This document shows, piece by piece, positions 8,003 through 15,797 of a stretch of DNA of 20,451 nt. Below the pieces are notes generated by a model. It was not told where the DNA came from. It worked only from the letters and a program-made list of their open reading frames with translations, and did not search any database. Origin of the DNA: DASQEH01 sp035633755. Lineage in GTDB: Bacteria > Actinomycetota > Actinomycetes > Propionibacteriales > Nocardioidaceae. A program made the position numbers and the translations under genes. Within the stretch, counting starts at the first letter, position 1; every line of letters starts with the position of its first letter. Location: assembly GCA_035633755.1 (NCBI GenBank), contig DASQEH010000153.1, positions 1-20,451 on the forward strand, given 5' to 3'.

Positions 8003-8130
8003 CAGTCCAGTCCTCCCAGAACGTTCTGGTCCCAGTCGATGACGGACCCCGTCACGACGCCACTGCGGTCAGAGAGCAAGTACACGACGAAGTCGGCGAG
8101 CTCGTCCACCTGGCCCAGCGATCGGCCTTT
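8002..8130 (-). pseudogene. C-terminal remnant of a short-chain dehydrogenase/reductase (SDR)
   Basis: The last 40 or so codons read GRSLGQVDELADFVVYLLSD, then RSGVVTGSVIDWDQNVLGGLD. This is the typical SDR C-terminal region: the helix after the substrate loop, then the strand ending in G-x-x-x-D. The Rossmann glycine motif and the catalytic Ser-Tyr-Lys are absent. Further upstream (8131-8223) the frame stays open but reads as R, G and P-rich sequence unlike any SDR, and 8222 is already the start of a gene on the other strand. The stop codon still overlaps the Gfo/Idh start, so an SDR-Gfo/Idh operon existed here and lost its 5' part. An assembly or cloning junction is the alternative explanation. 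Confidence 0.8.
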
Positions 8131-8208
8131 CCGCCCGTCACCACCACGGCACCTCCCCGGCGCTGGCTGGCGCTGCGCGCTTCGTAACTGTAGGCGTCCC
8201 GGTCGCCG

Positions 8209-8214
8209 TAGGAT
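8209..8214 (+). promoter_or_regulatory. Probable -10 box (TAGGAT) of the GtrA gene; leaderless start
   Basis: TAGGAT ends seven bases before the ATG at 8222 and no ribosome site precedes that ATG, so a leaderless transcript is likely. No clear -35 is seen upstream. The box lies at the edge of the region where the SDR gene was cut. Confidence 0.4.
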
Positions 8215-8221
8215 CAGCGGC

Positions 8222-8716
8222 ATGCAGCCTCCGCAGCCCGCCTTGCCGGCAGCTGACCGGCAGCGGCCGCGATGGGGCTTGCGCGGGTACTTCGTGCGCT
8301 ATGCCACCGGCTCCGTCGTGGCGACCGTCTGTAGCCAGGCTGCCTTTCTGTTGCTCTATGGCCCACTACACGCCTCGCCGACCACGGCTACCGTCCTGGG
8401 GTGGCTCGCAGGCGCTGTTCCGAACTACTGGCTGAACCGCGCTTGGACCTGGCAGCGCCGAGGTCGGCCGAGCGTGAGCCGGGAGGTCATGCCGTACCTC
8501 GCAATCGTGCTCACCACCTTGCTCCTCGCCACGATCGCCACCAACGTCGCCGACACCGTGCTCGCCGAGCGGGTGAGCGACGGTGTCCGGATCGGGCTCG
8601 TGAGCGCCACGTTCCTCGCTGTGTACGGCTTCGTCTTCATGCTCAAGTTCCTCCTGCTCGACAGACTGTTCCGTTCGCCCCGATCACCTTCTCGTGCCGA
8701 ACCGGTCGCTCCCTGA
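8222..8716 (+). CDS. GtrA-like membrane protein (lipid-linked sugar flippase candidate)
   Basis: A 164-residue protein with about four membrane helices (roughly 25-48, 54-70, 90-112 and 122-148) and the GtrA hallmark NYWLNRAWTW (68-77) after the second helix. GtrA proteins are thought to move undecaprenyl-phosphate-linked monosaccharides across the membrane for glycosylation outside. A longer open frame begins at 7958, but its N-terminal part overlaps the SDR remnant and lacks family similarity; ATG 8222 with its own -10 box is preferred. It is convergent with the giant GT2/GT-C gene; GtrA proteins commonly partner with GT2 and GT-C enzymes. No strong terminator is seen in the 88-base gap to that gene. 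Confidence 0.85.
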   Translation: MQPPQPALPAADRQRPRWGLRGYFVRYATGSVVATVCSQAAFLLLYGPLHASPTTATVLGWLAGAVPNYWLNRAWTWQRRGRPSVSREVMPYLAIVLTTLLLATIATNVADTVLAERVSDGVRIGLVSATFLAVYGFVFMLKFLLLDRLFRSPRSPSRAEPVAP

Positions 8717-8804
8717 CGTCGTCCGAGGAGTCCGGATGACGGACGCTGCCACCGGTATGAGGTAGATCCGCCGCCACCAGCGAATCCGAGCTGACGTGAT
8801 CCGC

Positions 8805-11800
8805 TCAGTCGGCCGCTGAGGTGGTCACAGCGGCATCGTCGGCTCTGCCGCCAGTCAGGGCGGCGTAGGCAAGCGCGGCACCGGCAGGGATCAACGCCAA
8901 CGCGGGGAGCTGATACCGCCAGATGAAGTTCGCCGTGAAGGCGGGCAGGAGGATCAGCCCCATACCGGTCAACGTCGTCAGCGCGCACATCGACCGCAGT
9001 CCGGACGTGCGAGCCTTGCGCAGTCCCACGGCGCCAGCCAGCCCCAACAGCAGGCACGCCAGCAGGAGCGGCCCGGTCAGGTAACCGACCCGCTGGTACT
9101 GGACCATGGCATCGGCGAAAGGCTGGTTCACCGACAGCTGGCGGCCGCCGTTGTTCGCGTAGGCCGCCATCGTCGGTCCGCTCCCTGCGAAGTCCAGGTA
9201 TCGACTGAACTGCCACTTCTCGGCGGTATCGAACTCGAAGCGGTCCCCGCGCCACGGGTCGAAGTTGAGAATGAAGTCGCGCAGCGCTGTCCTGAGGTAG
9301 TCGCCGGGCTGTGATCGGATCGCCGTCACGGCGAACTCCCGCATCACGTCGCTTTCGCGAGCTCCGGCCGGAACGTTCAGGCTCTTCACGACGGGGTCGT
9401 GCCATCCGTACCAGGTCGGATCCAGGCGCTCACCGAGTGGCTCACGAGGGCAAAGGACCCGCTGGTACTCAGGTATTGACAGCTGGGCACAGTCCACGAA
9501 GGTCGTGGTCCGCATATAGAGCGACTTCCCGCTGAATTCCGAAAGGGCGTATACGCCGTGCTGCGAGTGATACCACGTCGCGTATACCGCCAGAGGCAGC
9601 GAGAACCCCACCACAAGAGCCGCCGCACCAGCCAAGCGTCTGCGCCAGTCCACTCCCACCAGCAGGCAGTAGGCGACGCCGGCCAGGACAAGTGGCTCGC
9701 CGACCAACCGCACCAGCACCGCTCCGGCAAGGAGCAGCCCTGCACAGAAGGCGCGCATCGGGGTGGGCCGGCGGTACCAGCACAGCGTTGCCAGGGCCAC
9801 CACGGTCACGAACTCGAACAGCACGTCGCTGTGCGCTGCGTGCTCCAAGAGCAGATGCAGGGAGTCGAAGAGCACCGGGAACGCCGCCAGAGTCGCCGGC
9901 CAACGGCTCACCCCCCATCGGCGCAGCAACGCGTAGAGCAGCGTTGCTGTCGCCAGGCCGATGAGGTGCTGTGCCGTGACGATGAGGAGCACGCTGCGCG
10001 CTACCAGGGACAGTGGATAGAGCAGGAACAGGTCGTATCCGGCCGGGCGGCTGGGACTGGCTTCGAAGGTGTCCAGAAATCCTAGGTAGGTCGGACCGTC
10101 GCTGAACACGAACCCCGGCGGGAACGCAACGACCACTATGGCGCGCAGGACGAACGCGACCGCCAACGCCACCACGAAGGGCCGGTGGTCAGCCGACTGC
10201 GCTCGTGCCCACCACGGCGTCTGAGGCTCCACCGCCGGACCTGCCCGGTGTGCCGGGAACCGGTTGTGTACAAGGGCCGGCGCGCGCTCCCGAGCAGGAG
10301 CGGGGCATCCCTCTCGCCACCACGTACCGAACACGACTCGGGCGTACCGTCCCCCGTAGGCGACGTTGCCGCCCTTCTTGGTGCTCCCGGCCGTGCGCAG
10401 GTGCATGGTGGCTGGCACCTCGGCGACGCGGTACCCGTGGGAATGCACGCCGAGGAGCAGCTCGGCCGACTGGTACTGCGGCTGGTTGAGGGTCACCTTC
10501 GCAGTGACATGGGCGCGCATGGCTCGCAGCCCGAACGAGGTGTCGGTATGCCACTGCCCCGTGAACGCGCTGACGATCCAGGCGAACACATGCACGCCCG
10601 CCCTCCGAAAGCGATCGACGGTCTGTTGATGTCCCAGCCGCCGTGATCCGGTGACGAAATCCGCGGAGCCGGCGAGTATCGGCGCCAGAACAGCGGGAAA
10701 GTCCGCCGCGTCGTACTGCCCATCGGCGTCGGTCGTGATGATGTACTGCGCCCCATGCTCGCGGGCCACCCGGTAGCCGAGGCGCAGCGCCGCACCCTGA
10801 CCCCGGTTCCTGGGGCAGGCCACCAGATACGCACGCTCATGCTCACCGACGACCCTTGTTGTGCCGTCGGTGCTCCCGTCGTCCACGACGATCACGTCCA
10901 CGCGTAGCCGGGCCACGGTCTCGGGAATCTTCGGCAGGACACGGGGAAGCCCGTCGGCTTCGTTGTACGCAGCGATGACGACGGCGACTGGAGCGAGGCG
11001 AGGATCTCCGTATCGTTCGGCGAAGGCTGCCAACGCGGCACGGTCGACGTCGTCGAACTGGCGGCGCCCAGCCGACGCGGCGCGCCGGCCCCGCAGGCAA
11101 GCGGTGAGCCCCAGCGCTCCGGCGGCGGGGATCAACAGCAATCCAGCCGACTGGATGCTCCAGGCCCGTCCGGCGCTCGCCCGATCAGCCGCCAGCGTGG
11201 GGTGACCCACCCTGACGTCCCTGGCATCGTTGCCCGCGGCGGCCGTTGCGAACACCATGACGGCAGGAACCACAGCAGTCAGCAGGCAGACCAGTTGTAG
11301 GCCCGATGACTCGGCCCGGCCGAGACCCGCGGCCGCCACCAAGCCTAAGATCAGACAGGCGAACAACAGCCAGGCGGGCGTACTCACACCTGCACCGCGA
11401 ACACCCGCGATCTCGCTGTGTGCAGCCTCCGAGTACGAGCTCACGTAGAGCGCGACGGCTGCTGTCAGGGCGGCTCCCCCGACCGCGGTTGTTCTCAGCG
11501 ATGGACCGGCACGCCAGAACAGGGCGAGCAGTGCTGCCGCGACCAACGCGACAAGGAAGGCGGCGGCGAACGGCTCCCGAGACGGGTCCGATGCGTCCCA
11601 CAGCGCAGGAACCGTGGCCGCGGCGGCCAGCCACCGCCACACCCCCCACCGCACCAACAACAGGTAGACGCAGGTGCCCGCAGCCAGCGCCAGCACGTGC
11701 GCCATGAACCTGACCGGTGCGGCCATGGCGTCAGACACCGGCGAAGCGAGGATTCGTAGAGCAACGGCGACGACGAGGACGACCGCGAACACCGCGTGAC

Positions 11801-11846
11801 GGCGGCTTTCGAGCGCGGCTCTGCCGAGCAACGACTGCAACTGCAT
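8805..11846 (-). CDS. Three-part membrane glycosyltransferase: GT-C-like module, GT2 domain, full GT-C (GT39-like) module
   Basis: A 1013-residue polytopic protein. Residues 1-255 form a compact membrane module. Residues 285-500 are a GT2 domain of the dolichyl-phosphate sugar synthase type: VVIAAYNEADGL (289-300), VVDDGSTDGTT (320-330), DADGQYD (373-379) and TGSRRLG (399-405). Residues 553-1000 are a longer GT-C module of the PMT/ArnT kind: SDGPTYL (582-588) in the first outer loop with likely catalytic D583, a large outer loop (about 760-915), and WRYQLP (976-981) near the end. The first and last modules share matching blocks, so one is a reduced copy of the other. The GT2 part probably makes a lipid-phosphate sugar in the cytosol, and the GT-C part transfers it outside. 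Its ATG immediately follows the TAG of the epimerase gene. The protein is far longer than usual stand-alone GT2 or GT39 proteins. Confidence 0.88.
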   Translation of the reverse strand: MQLQSLLGRAALESRRHAVFAVVLVVAVALRILASPVSDAMAAPVRFMAHVLALAAGTCVYLLLVRWGVWRWLAAAATVPALWDASDPSREPFAAAFLVALVAAALLALFWRAGPSLRTTAVGGAALTAAVALYVSSYSEAAHSEIAGVRGAGVSTPAWLLFACLILGLVAAAGLGRAESSGLQLVCLLTAVVPAVMVFATAAAGNDARDVRVGHPTLAADRASAGRAWSIQSAGLLLIPAAGALGLTACLRGRRAASAGRRQFDDVDRAALAAFAERYGDPRLAPVAVVIAAYNEADGLPRVLPKIPETVARLRVDVIVVDDGSTDGTTRVVGEHERAYLVACPRNRGQGAALRLGYRVAREHGAQYIITTDADGQYDAADFPAVLAPILAGSADFVTGSRRLGHQQTVDRFRRAGVHVFAWIVSAFTGQWHTDTSFGLRAMRAHVTAKVTLNQPQYQSAELLLGVHSHGYRVAEVPATMHLRTAGSTKKGGNVAYGGRYARVVFGTWWREGCPAPARERAPALVHNRFPAHRAGPAVEPQTPWWARAQSADHRPFVVALAVAFVLRAIVVVAFPPGFVFSDGPTYLGFLDTFEASPSRPAGYDLFLLYPLSLVARSVLLIVTAQHLIGLATATLLYALLRRWGVSRWPATLAAFPVLFDSLHLLLEHAAHSDVLFEFVTVVALATLCWYRRPTPMRAFCAGLLLAGAVLVRLVGEPLVLAGVAYCLLVGVDWRRRLAGAAALVVGFSLPLAVYATWYHSQHGVYALSEFSGKSLYMRTTTFVDCAQLSIPEYQRVLCPREPLGERLDPTWYGWHDPVVKSLNVPAGARESDVMREFAVTAIRSQPGDYLRTALRDFILNFDPWRGDRFEFDTAEKWQFSRYLDFAGSGPTMAAYANNGGRQLSVNQPFADAMVQYQRVGYLTGPLLLACLLLGLAGAVGLRKARTSGLRSMCALTTLTGMGLILLPAFTANFIWRYQLPALALIPAGAALAYAALTGGRADDAAVTTSAAD

Positions 11847-12896
11847 CTATGGACTGTGGGCCGTCGACCGAGAGCCAGCCGTCGATCGCGAGTCGCCTGT
11901 CTCTCGCGGCTGGGCCGGCGACCACGAGGGGTTCGTCGACCCGGCTTCGCCTGTCGGAGAGAAGTCAGCCCACGCGCTGCGTAGGCCGTCGACCAGGCTC
12001 ACGCTCGGCGCGAACCCACGGCCACGAGCCACCGCGATGTCGACCACGACGGCCGGCATCTCGCCGGGCTTGGGCGGTACCGGCCGCGTCCCGATCGGTC
12101 GACCGGTGGCTTCCCGGGCTGCCTGGGTGATCTCGTTCACTGTGTAGGAGCGGCTCCCACCGATGATCACCGGCCCCGACGTCCAGTCCTGCACCGCCAT
12201 GACGAGGGCCCGGGCCACGTCGCTCACGTGCACGAGGTCTCGACGTTGCTCCCCCGTACCGTAGATCTCTACCTCGCCGGCGCTTGCGGCGGCTCGAAGC
12301 AGTCTGGGCACGAAGCTGTCCTTGTGCACCATGCCTGAGCCGTACACGTTGGTGAGCCGGACAGCCGGGCCACGTATGCCGTACGCACCGCTGTAGCCGG
12401 ACAGCAGCATCTCTGCCGCGGCCTTCGTCGCCCCGTACGGGGTCAGGGGCGCCAGCGGAAGGCTCTCCTTGATCGTGGCCTCCCCGACGTTGCCGACCAC
12501 GGCATTCGTCGAGGCGAGAACGAAGGTCGTCACGTTACGCAGCCGAGCCAGCTCCAGCAGGCCAGCGGTCATCTCGACGTTGGTCCGGTGCACGTGCCAC
12601 GGGTTCTCGATCGAGCCGAGCACCGACGTGGCTGCGGCCAGATGCACGATCGCTGAGGTACCAGGGGACACGGCGGCCTCGCGGGCTCCTGGATCGCACA
12701 GGTCACCGACCACCATCTCCACCGCAGATGCGCCAGGTGCGTCATCCTCCCCTAGCGGGGTTTGGTCCGCCACGGTGACCGCGTGCCCAGCTGAGAGCAG
12801 CTCGGCTACGACATGCCGCCCGATGAAGCCGGAACCTCCGGTCACCAGCACCCGGGAGCCGGTCGGCGCGACGACGTCCGGCCGGCTCGCCGTCAC
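11847..12896 (-). CDS. NAD-dependent epimerase/dehydratase (extended SDR, nucleotide-sugar type)
   Basis: A 349-residue extended SDR, likely acting on a nucleotide sugar (GalE-, UDP-glucuronate epimerase- or reductase-like). The NAD site is GGSGFIG (20-26); catalytic residues are S129 in LASTNAV, Y154 and K158 in TPYGATKAAAE. It also has HLAAATSV (85-92) and RDLVHVSDVARAL, typical of UDP-sugar epimerases. The GTG start overlaps the TGA of the UDP-sulfoquinovose synthase gene (GTGA), and its TAG is directly followed by the ATG of the glycosyltransferase, so it is the middle gene of a coupled operon. The exact reaction is not readable. The last 35 or so residues are a Ser/Thr/Pro-rich tail beyond the fold, ending in a short repeat. 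Confidence 0.9.
   Translation of the reverse strand: MTASRPDVVAPTGSRVLVTGGSGFIGRHVVAELLSAGHAVTVADQTPLGEDDAPGASAVEMVVGDLCDPGAREAAVSPGTSAIVHLAAATSVLGSIENPWHVHRTNVEMTAGLLELARLRNVTTFVLASTNAVVGNVGEATIKESLPLAPLTPYGATKAAAEMLLSGYSGAYGIRGPAVRLTNVYGSGMVHKDSFVPRLLRAAASAGEVEIYGTGEQRRDLVHVSDVARALVMAVQDWTSGPVIIGGSRSYTVNEITQAAREATGRPIGTRPVPPKPGEMPAVVVDIAVARGRGFAPSVSLVDGLRSAWADFSPTGEAGSTNPSWSPAQPRETGDSRSTAGSRSTAHSP
11860..11891. repeat. Two-copy 18-base tandem repeat in the epimerase C-terminus
   Basis: GCCGTCGACCGAGA at 11860 and GCCGTCGATCGCGA at 11878 are 18 bases apart and encode two successive (D/G)SRSTA hexapeptides at the extreme C-terminus. It looks like a local slippage duplication in a disordered tail. 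Confidence 0.5.
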
Positions 12897-14062
12897 GATC
12901 GAAGGCCCGCCGAGTTGGTGGTCTCGCGCCAGTTGACGGTCGGCTCGAGTGCGTCGACGTCCACACGGTCCTTGTATCGCTCCACGATGCCGAACATCGA
13001 CGTGAGCAGCGTGTCGGACAACAGATGCGGCTGCAGGCCCAGGCTTTCGAGCGCGGTGTGCACGAAGGAGTAGTGGTGGTTCTCCACTTCGACTCGCGGG
13101 TTGTCGATGTACTCCGTTCTCACGTTGCCGGGGTAGGTATCGGCCACCAGCTTGGCCATCTCGGTCAGGGAGAAGCTCTCGGTCGCCTGGTTGAAGACGC
13201 GGAACTCGCCCGCGTCGGCGGGGCTCTCACAGGCCAGCCGGATGCACTCGACGGTGTCGCGGATATCGATGACCGCACGGGTCTGGGTGCCGCCCCCATA
13301 CACCAGCAGTGGCCGGTCCAGTACCGCCTGGATCGCGAAGCGGTTCAGCACGGTCCCGAAGACCGCGTCGTAGTCGAACCGGGTGGCCAGGCGGTCGTCG
13401 AGCGCCGACTCGGTCGTCATCTGGCCGTAGACGATTCCCTGGTTGAGATCGGTCACCCGCAGTCCCCAGATGCGACAGGCGAACTCGAGGTTGTGGCTGT
13501 CGTGCACCTTGGACAGGTGGTAGAACGAGCCTGGACGCTTCGGGTAGAGCATCCGGTCCTTCCGACCCTTATGGGTGACCTCGAGCCACCCCTCCTCGAT
13601 GTCGATGTTGGGCGTGCCGTACTCGCCCATCGTGCCCAGCTTGACCAGATGGATGTCGCGGTTGATCTCGCCGATCGCGAACATGACGTTCAGGGTGCCG
13701 ACGACGTTGTTCGTCTGCGTGTACACGGCATGCTTGCGGTCGATCATCGAGTACGGAGCGGCCCGCTGCTCCGCGAAGTGGACGATCGCGTCCGGCTCGA
13801 ACTCGCGGATCGTCGAATAGGTGAAGTCGGCGTCCATCAGGTCGCCGTGGTAGGCCTTGATCGACTTTCCGGTGACCTCGTGCCACGCCTTCACCCGGGT
13901 CTGCAGCGTCTCTATCGGGACCAGGCTGCCCGACCCCAGCTCGTGGTCATACTGCCTGCGCACTGCGTTGTCGAGGATCGCGACCTCATGGTCGCGCCCG
14001 GACAGGTACATCGCCGTTGGCCAGCCCAGGTAGCCGTCGCCCCCGAGGACAAGGATTCGCAT
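12893..14062 (-). CDS. sqdB: UDP-sulfoquinovose synthase (SQD1/SqdB type)
   Basis: Makes UDP-6-sulfoquinovose from UDP-glucose and sulfite with a bound NAD, the committed step for sulfoquinovose-containing lipids or glycans. The 389-residue protein follows plant SQD1 closely: GGDGYLGW (7-14), FAEQRAAPYSMIDR (96-109), LGTMGEYGTPNIDIEEG (142-158), SFYHLSKVHDSHN (179-191) and LNQGIVYG (206-213). The residues R100, T144, Y181 and K185 fall one position from R101, T145, Y182 and K186 of the Arabidopsis enzyme. ATG 14062 is chosen because the family motif begins there; a GTG at 14089 would add nine residues. It is the first gene of the operon, with the next gene overlapping its stop. A weak TATGCT box lies at 14119-14114 on this strand. 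No SqdX/SQD2 glycosyltransferase is nearby. Confidence 0.93.
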   Translation of the reverse strand: MRILVLGGDGYLGWPTAMYLSGRDHEVAILDNAVRRQYDHELGSGSLVPIETLQTRVKAWHEVTGKSIKAYHGDLMDADFTYSTIREFEPDAIVHFAEQRAAPYSMIDRKHAVYTQTNNVVGTLNVMFAIGEINRDIHLVKLGTMGEYGTPNIDIEEGWLEVTHKGRKDRMLYPKRPGSFYHLSKVHDSHNLEFACRIWGLRVTDLNQGIVYGQMTTESALDDRLATRFDYDAVFGTVLNRFAIQAVLDRPLLVYGGGTQTRAVIDIRDTVECIRLACESPADAGEFRVFNQATESFSLTEMAKLVADTYPGNVRTEYIDNPRVEVENHHYSFVHTALESLGLQPHLLSDTLLTSMFGIVERYKDRVDVDALEPTVNWRETTNSAGLRS

Positions 14063-14245
14063 GTGGAGTAGGCCTTTCGCTCGCGCCACCGCGGAATTGT
14101 CACCGACTCAAGCAGCATAGTCGCCACCGCCTGCACACCATGGCTGACAGCGGACAAACAATGCATGTACCGTCACCGGTGCCGAAGTGACCCGGCGTCT
14201 CGACGGTCCGACCGATCAGCCCCTGCCGCCACCAGGAAGGTGTCC

Positions 14246-14743
14246 GTGCCTACACCCTTCGACGACCTGCTTGCGGCCAACGCTGCCTATGCCGACACAT
14301 TCGCCTTGGCCGGGTTCGACGGCGTCGCTCACCGCGGCATCGCGCTGATCACCTGTATGGACTCGCGTATCGATCCCCTGGCCATGCTCGGCTTGTCGCC
14401 GGGCGACGCGAAGATCTTCCGCAACCCCGGAGGGCGTGTCACCAACGCTGCGTTGGAGGCGCTCGTCCTGGGGGTGCATCTGCTTGGCGTGCAGCGCATC
14501 CTGGTCGTGCCGCACACGCGCTGCGCGATGGCGATGGCGACCGAGGCCGAGCTTCGCGAGCGCATCTCCGAAGCCAGCGGGCAGGACGCAGCGTGGACGT
14601 CATGGAGCGTCGTCCCCGACCAGTCAGCCGCCTTGCGCGACGACGTGGGGCGCGTGCGCTCGCACCCCCTGATTCCGGCATCGGTCCCCGTGGGCGGCTT
14701 CCTCTACGACGTCGACACCGGCCGGCTCCAGCAGCTGGTGTGA
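14246..14743 (+). CDS. Beta-carbonic anhydrase (Rv1284-like)
   Basis: Interconverts carbon dioxide and bicarbonate using a zinc ion. The 165-residue protein carries the zinc ligands C37, H90 and C93 (ITCMDSRID and VPHTRCAMA) and the D39-R41 dyad. The spacing and length match the small beta class represented by Mycobacterium tuberculosis Rv1284. GTG 14246 is chosen because AGGAAGG lies just upstream; the frame extends further but the added residues are not family-like. It diverges from the sulfoquinovose operon. There is no sign of a functional link, although both may share the 180-base upstream region. A perfect inverted repeat follows the gene. Confidence 0.92.
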   Translation: MPTPFDDLLAANAAYADTFALAGFDGVAHRGIALITCMDSRIDPLAMLGLSPGDAKIFRNPGGRVTNAALEALVLGVHLLGVQRILVVPHTRCAMAMATEAELRERISEASGQDAAWTSWSVVPDQSAALRDDVGRVRSHPLIPASVPVGGFLYDVDTGRLQQLV

Positions 14744-14750
14744 CGACGTC

Positions 14751-14794
14751 GCCGTCGTACCAGCCAGCCGACCCGCGCCGGCTGGTACGACGGC
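14751..14794. terminator. Perfect 15-bp inverted repeat between convergent carbonic anhydrase and dhaK
   Basis: GCCGTCGTACCAGCC (14751-14765) and its exact complement GGCTGGTACGACGGC (14780-14794), with a 14-base loop. It fills most of the 58-base gap between the two stop codons, as expected of a bidirectional terminator. No T-run is present on either side. Confidence 0.75.
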
Positions 14795-14801
14795 CGCAGC
14801 G

Positions 14802-15797
14802 CTAGAAGACGCGGATCGCCACCTCGGCCGGGGCTCCCAACAGAGTGTCGATCTCGTCATCAAGCTTGACCAGAGTCAGTGAGGCACCGGCCATGTCCAG
14901 CGAGGTGCAGTACTCGTTGACATAGCTTCGGGTGACGGTGATGCCGCGTTCGGCCAGCTGCTGGTGCGCGCGCCGATACAGGATGTACAGCTCGCTGATC
15001 GGCGTGCCGCCGAGGCCGTTGATCATCAGGGCAACATTGTCCCCACTCTCGTACGGCAAGTCGCTCACGACCGCCTCGAGCAGCTGGTCGGCGATCGCGT
15101 CAGCGTTGGTGAGCTGGCCGCGCTCGCGGCCGGGCTCACCGTGGATGCCGACCCCGATCTCGATCTCGTCCTCGCCGAGCTCGAACAGCGGCGAGCCCTT
15201 CGCTGGTGGCGTGCACGCTGTCAGGCCCACGCCCATCGTGCGGGTCACATCGTTGACCTTGCGACCGATGCGGACGAGCTCGTCGAGGTCCGCGCCCTGC
15301 TCCGACGCCGCACCGACCGCCTTGATCACGAAGAAGTTCCCGGCGACGCCTCGGCGGCCCACCGTATACGTGGAGTCCTTGACCGCCACGTCGTCGTTGA
15401 TCATGAGGATCTCGACCTTGATGCCCTCCGACTCAGCCATCTCGCGACCCATGTCGAACGCCATCCGGTCACCGGTGTAGTTGTTCACCAGCAGCAGCAC
15501 CCCCTTCTCGGATGCCAGCTTCTTGGTGGTCTCGTACACGTAGTCCATCGGCGGCGCGGCGAAGACGTCACCGGGACACGCCGCGTCCAGCATCCCCTTG
15601 CCCACCACCATCACGTGCGCCGGCTCATGGCCCGAGCCCGAGCCCTGCACGATGGAGACCTTGTCGTCGCGGGGAGCGTCCGCACGCATGATCAGGTTGT
15701 ACGCGGGGTCGTAGGTCAGGGTGTCCGGGTTGGCCAGGGCGATGCCTTCGAGCATCTCCGGAACGAACTGTTGCGGGTCGTTGACGAACTTCTTCAT
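14802..15797 (-). CDS. dhaK: Dihydroxyacetone kinase subunit DhaK-like (substrate-binding subunit)
   Basis: The ketose-binding subunit of a two-part kinase that binds the substrate covalently through histidine. The 331-residue protein keeps the known residues one position from the E. coli numbering: H57 (in GSGSGHEPAH), D110 (in NNYTGDRMAFD) and H219 (in GVGIHGEPG). Several surrounding motifs differ from the canonical form; for example QGSGSGHEP replaces GGGSGHEP, and the segment after it (MVVGKGMLDAACPGDVFAAPP) is diverged. The substrate may therefore be a related ketose such as erythrulose rather than dihydroxyacetone. ATG 15797 has GAGGAG at the right distance and overlaps the DhaL stop as ATGA; the longer upstream frame is rejected. 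It is the last gene of the operon. No DhaM phosphodonor subunit is in the window. Confidence 0.88.
   Translation of the reverse strand: MKKFVNDPQQFVPEMLEGIALANPDTLTYDPAYNLIMRADAPRDDKVSIVQGSGSGHEPAHVMVVGKGMLDAACPGDVFAAPPMDYVYETTKKLASEKGVLLLVNNYTGDRMAFDMGREMAESEGIKVEILMINDDVAVKDSTYTVGRRGVAGNFFVIKAVGAASEQGADLDELVRIGRKVNDVTRTMGVGLTACTPPAKGSPLFELGEDEIEIGVGIHGEPGRERGQLTNADAIADQLLEAVVSDLPYESGDNVALMINGLGGTPISELYILYRRAHQQLAERGITVTRSYVNEYCTSLDMAGASLTLVKLDDEIDTLLGAPAEVAIRVF

Noticed and set aside
8730..8744. GTCCG-GATGA-CGGAC hairpin between GtrA and the glycosyltransferase gene as a terminator
   Set aside because: Only a five-base stem with no T-run; too weak to call.
11860..11891. The 18-base tandem repeat as an attachment site or CRISPR-like element
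   Set aside because: Only two imperfect copies, in frame within the epimerase tail and encoding a repeated hexapeptide; no spacer structure or mobile gene nearby.
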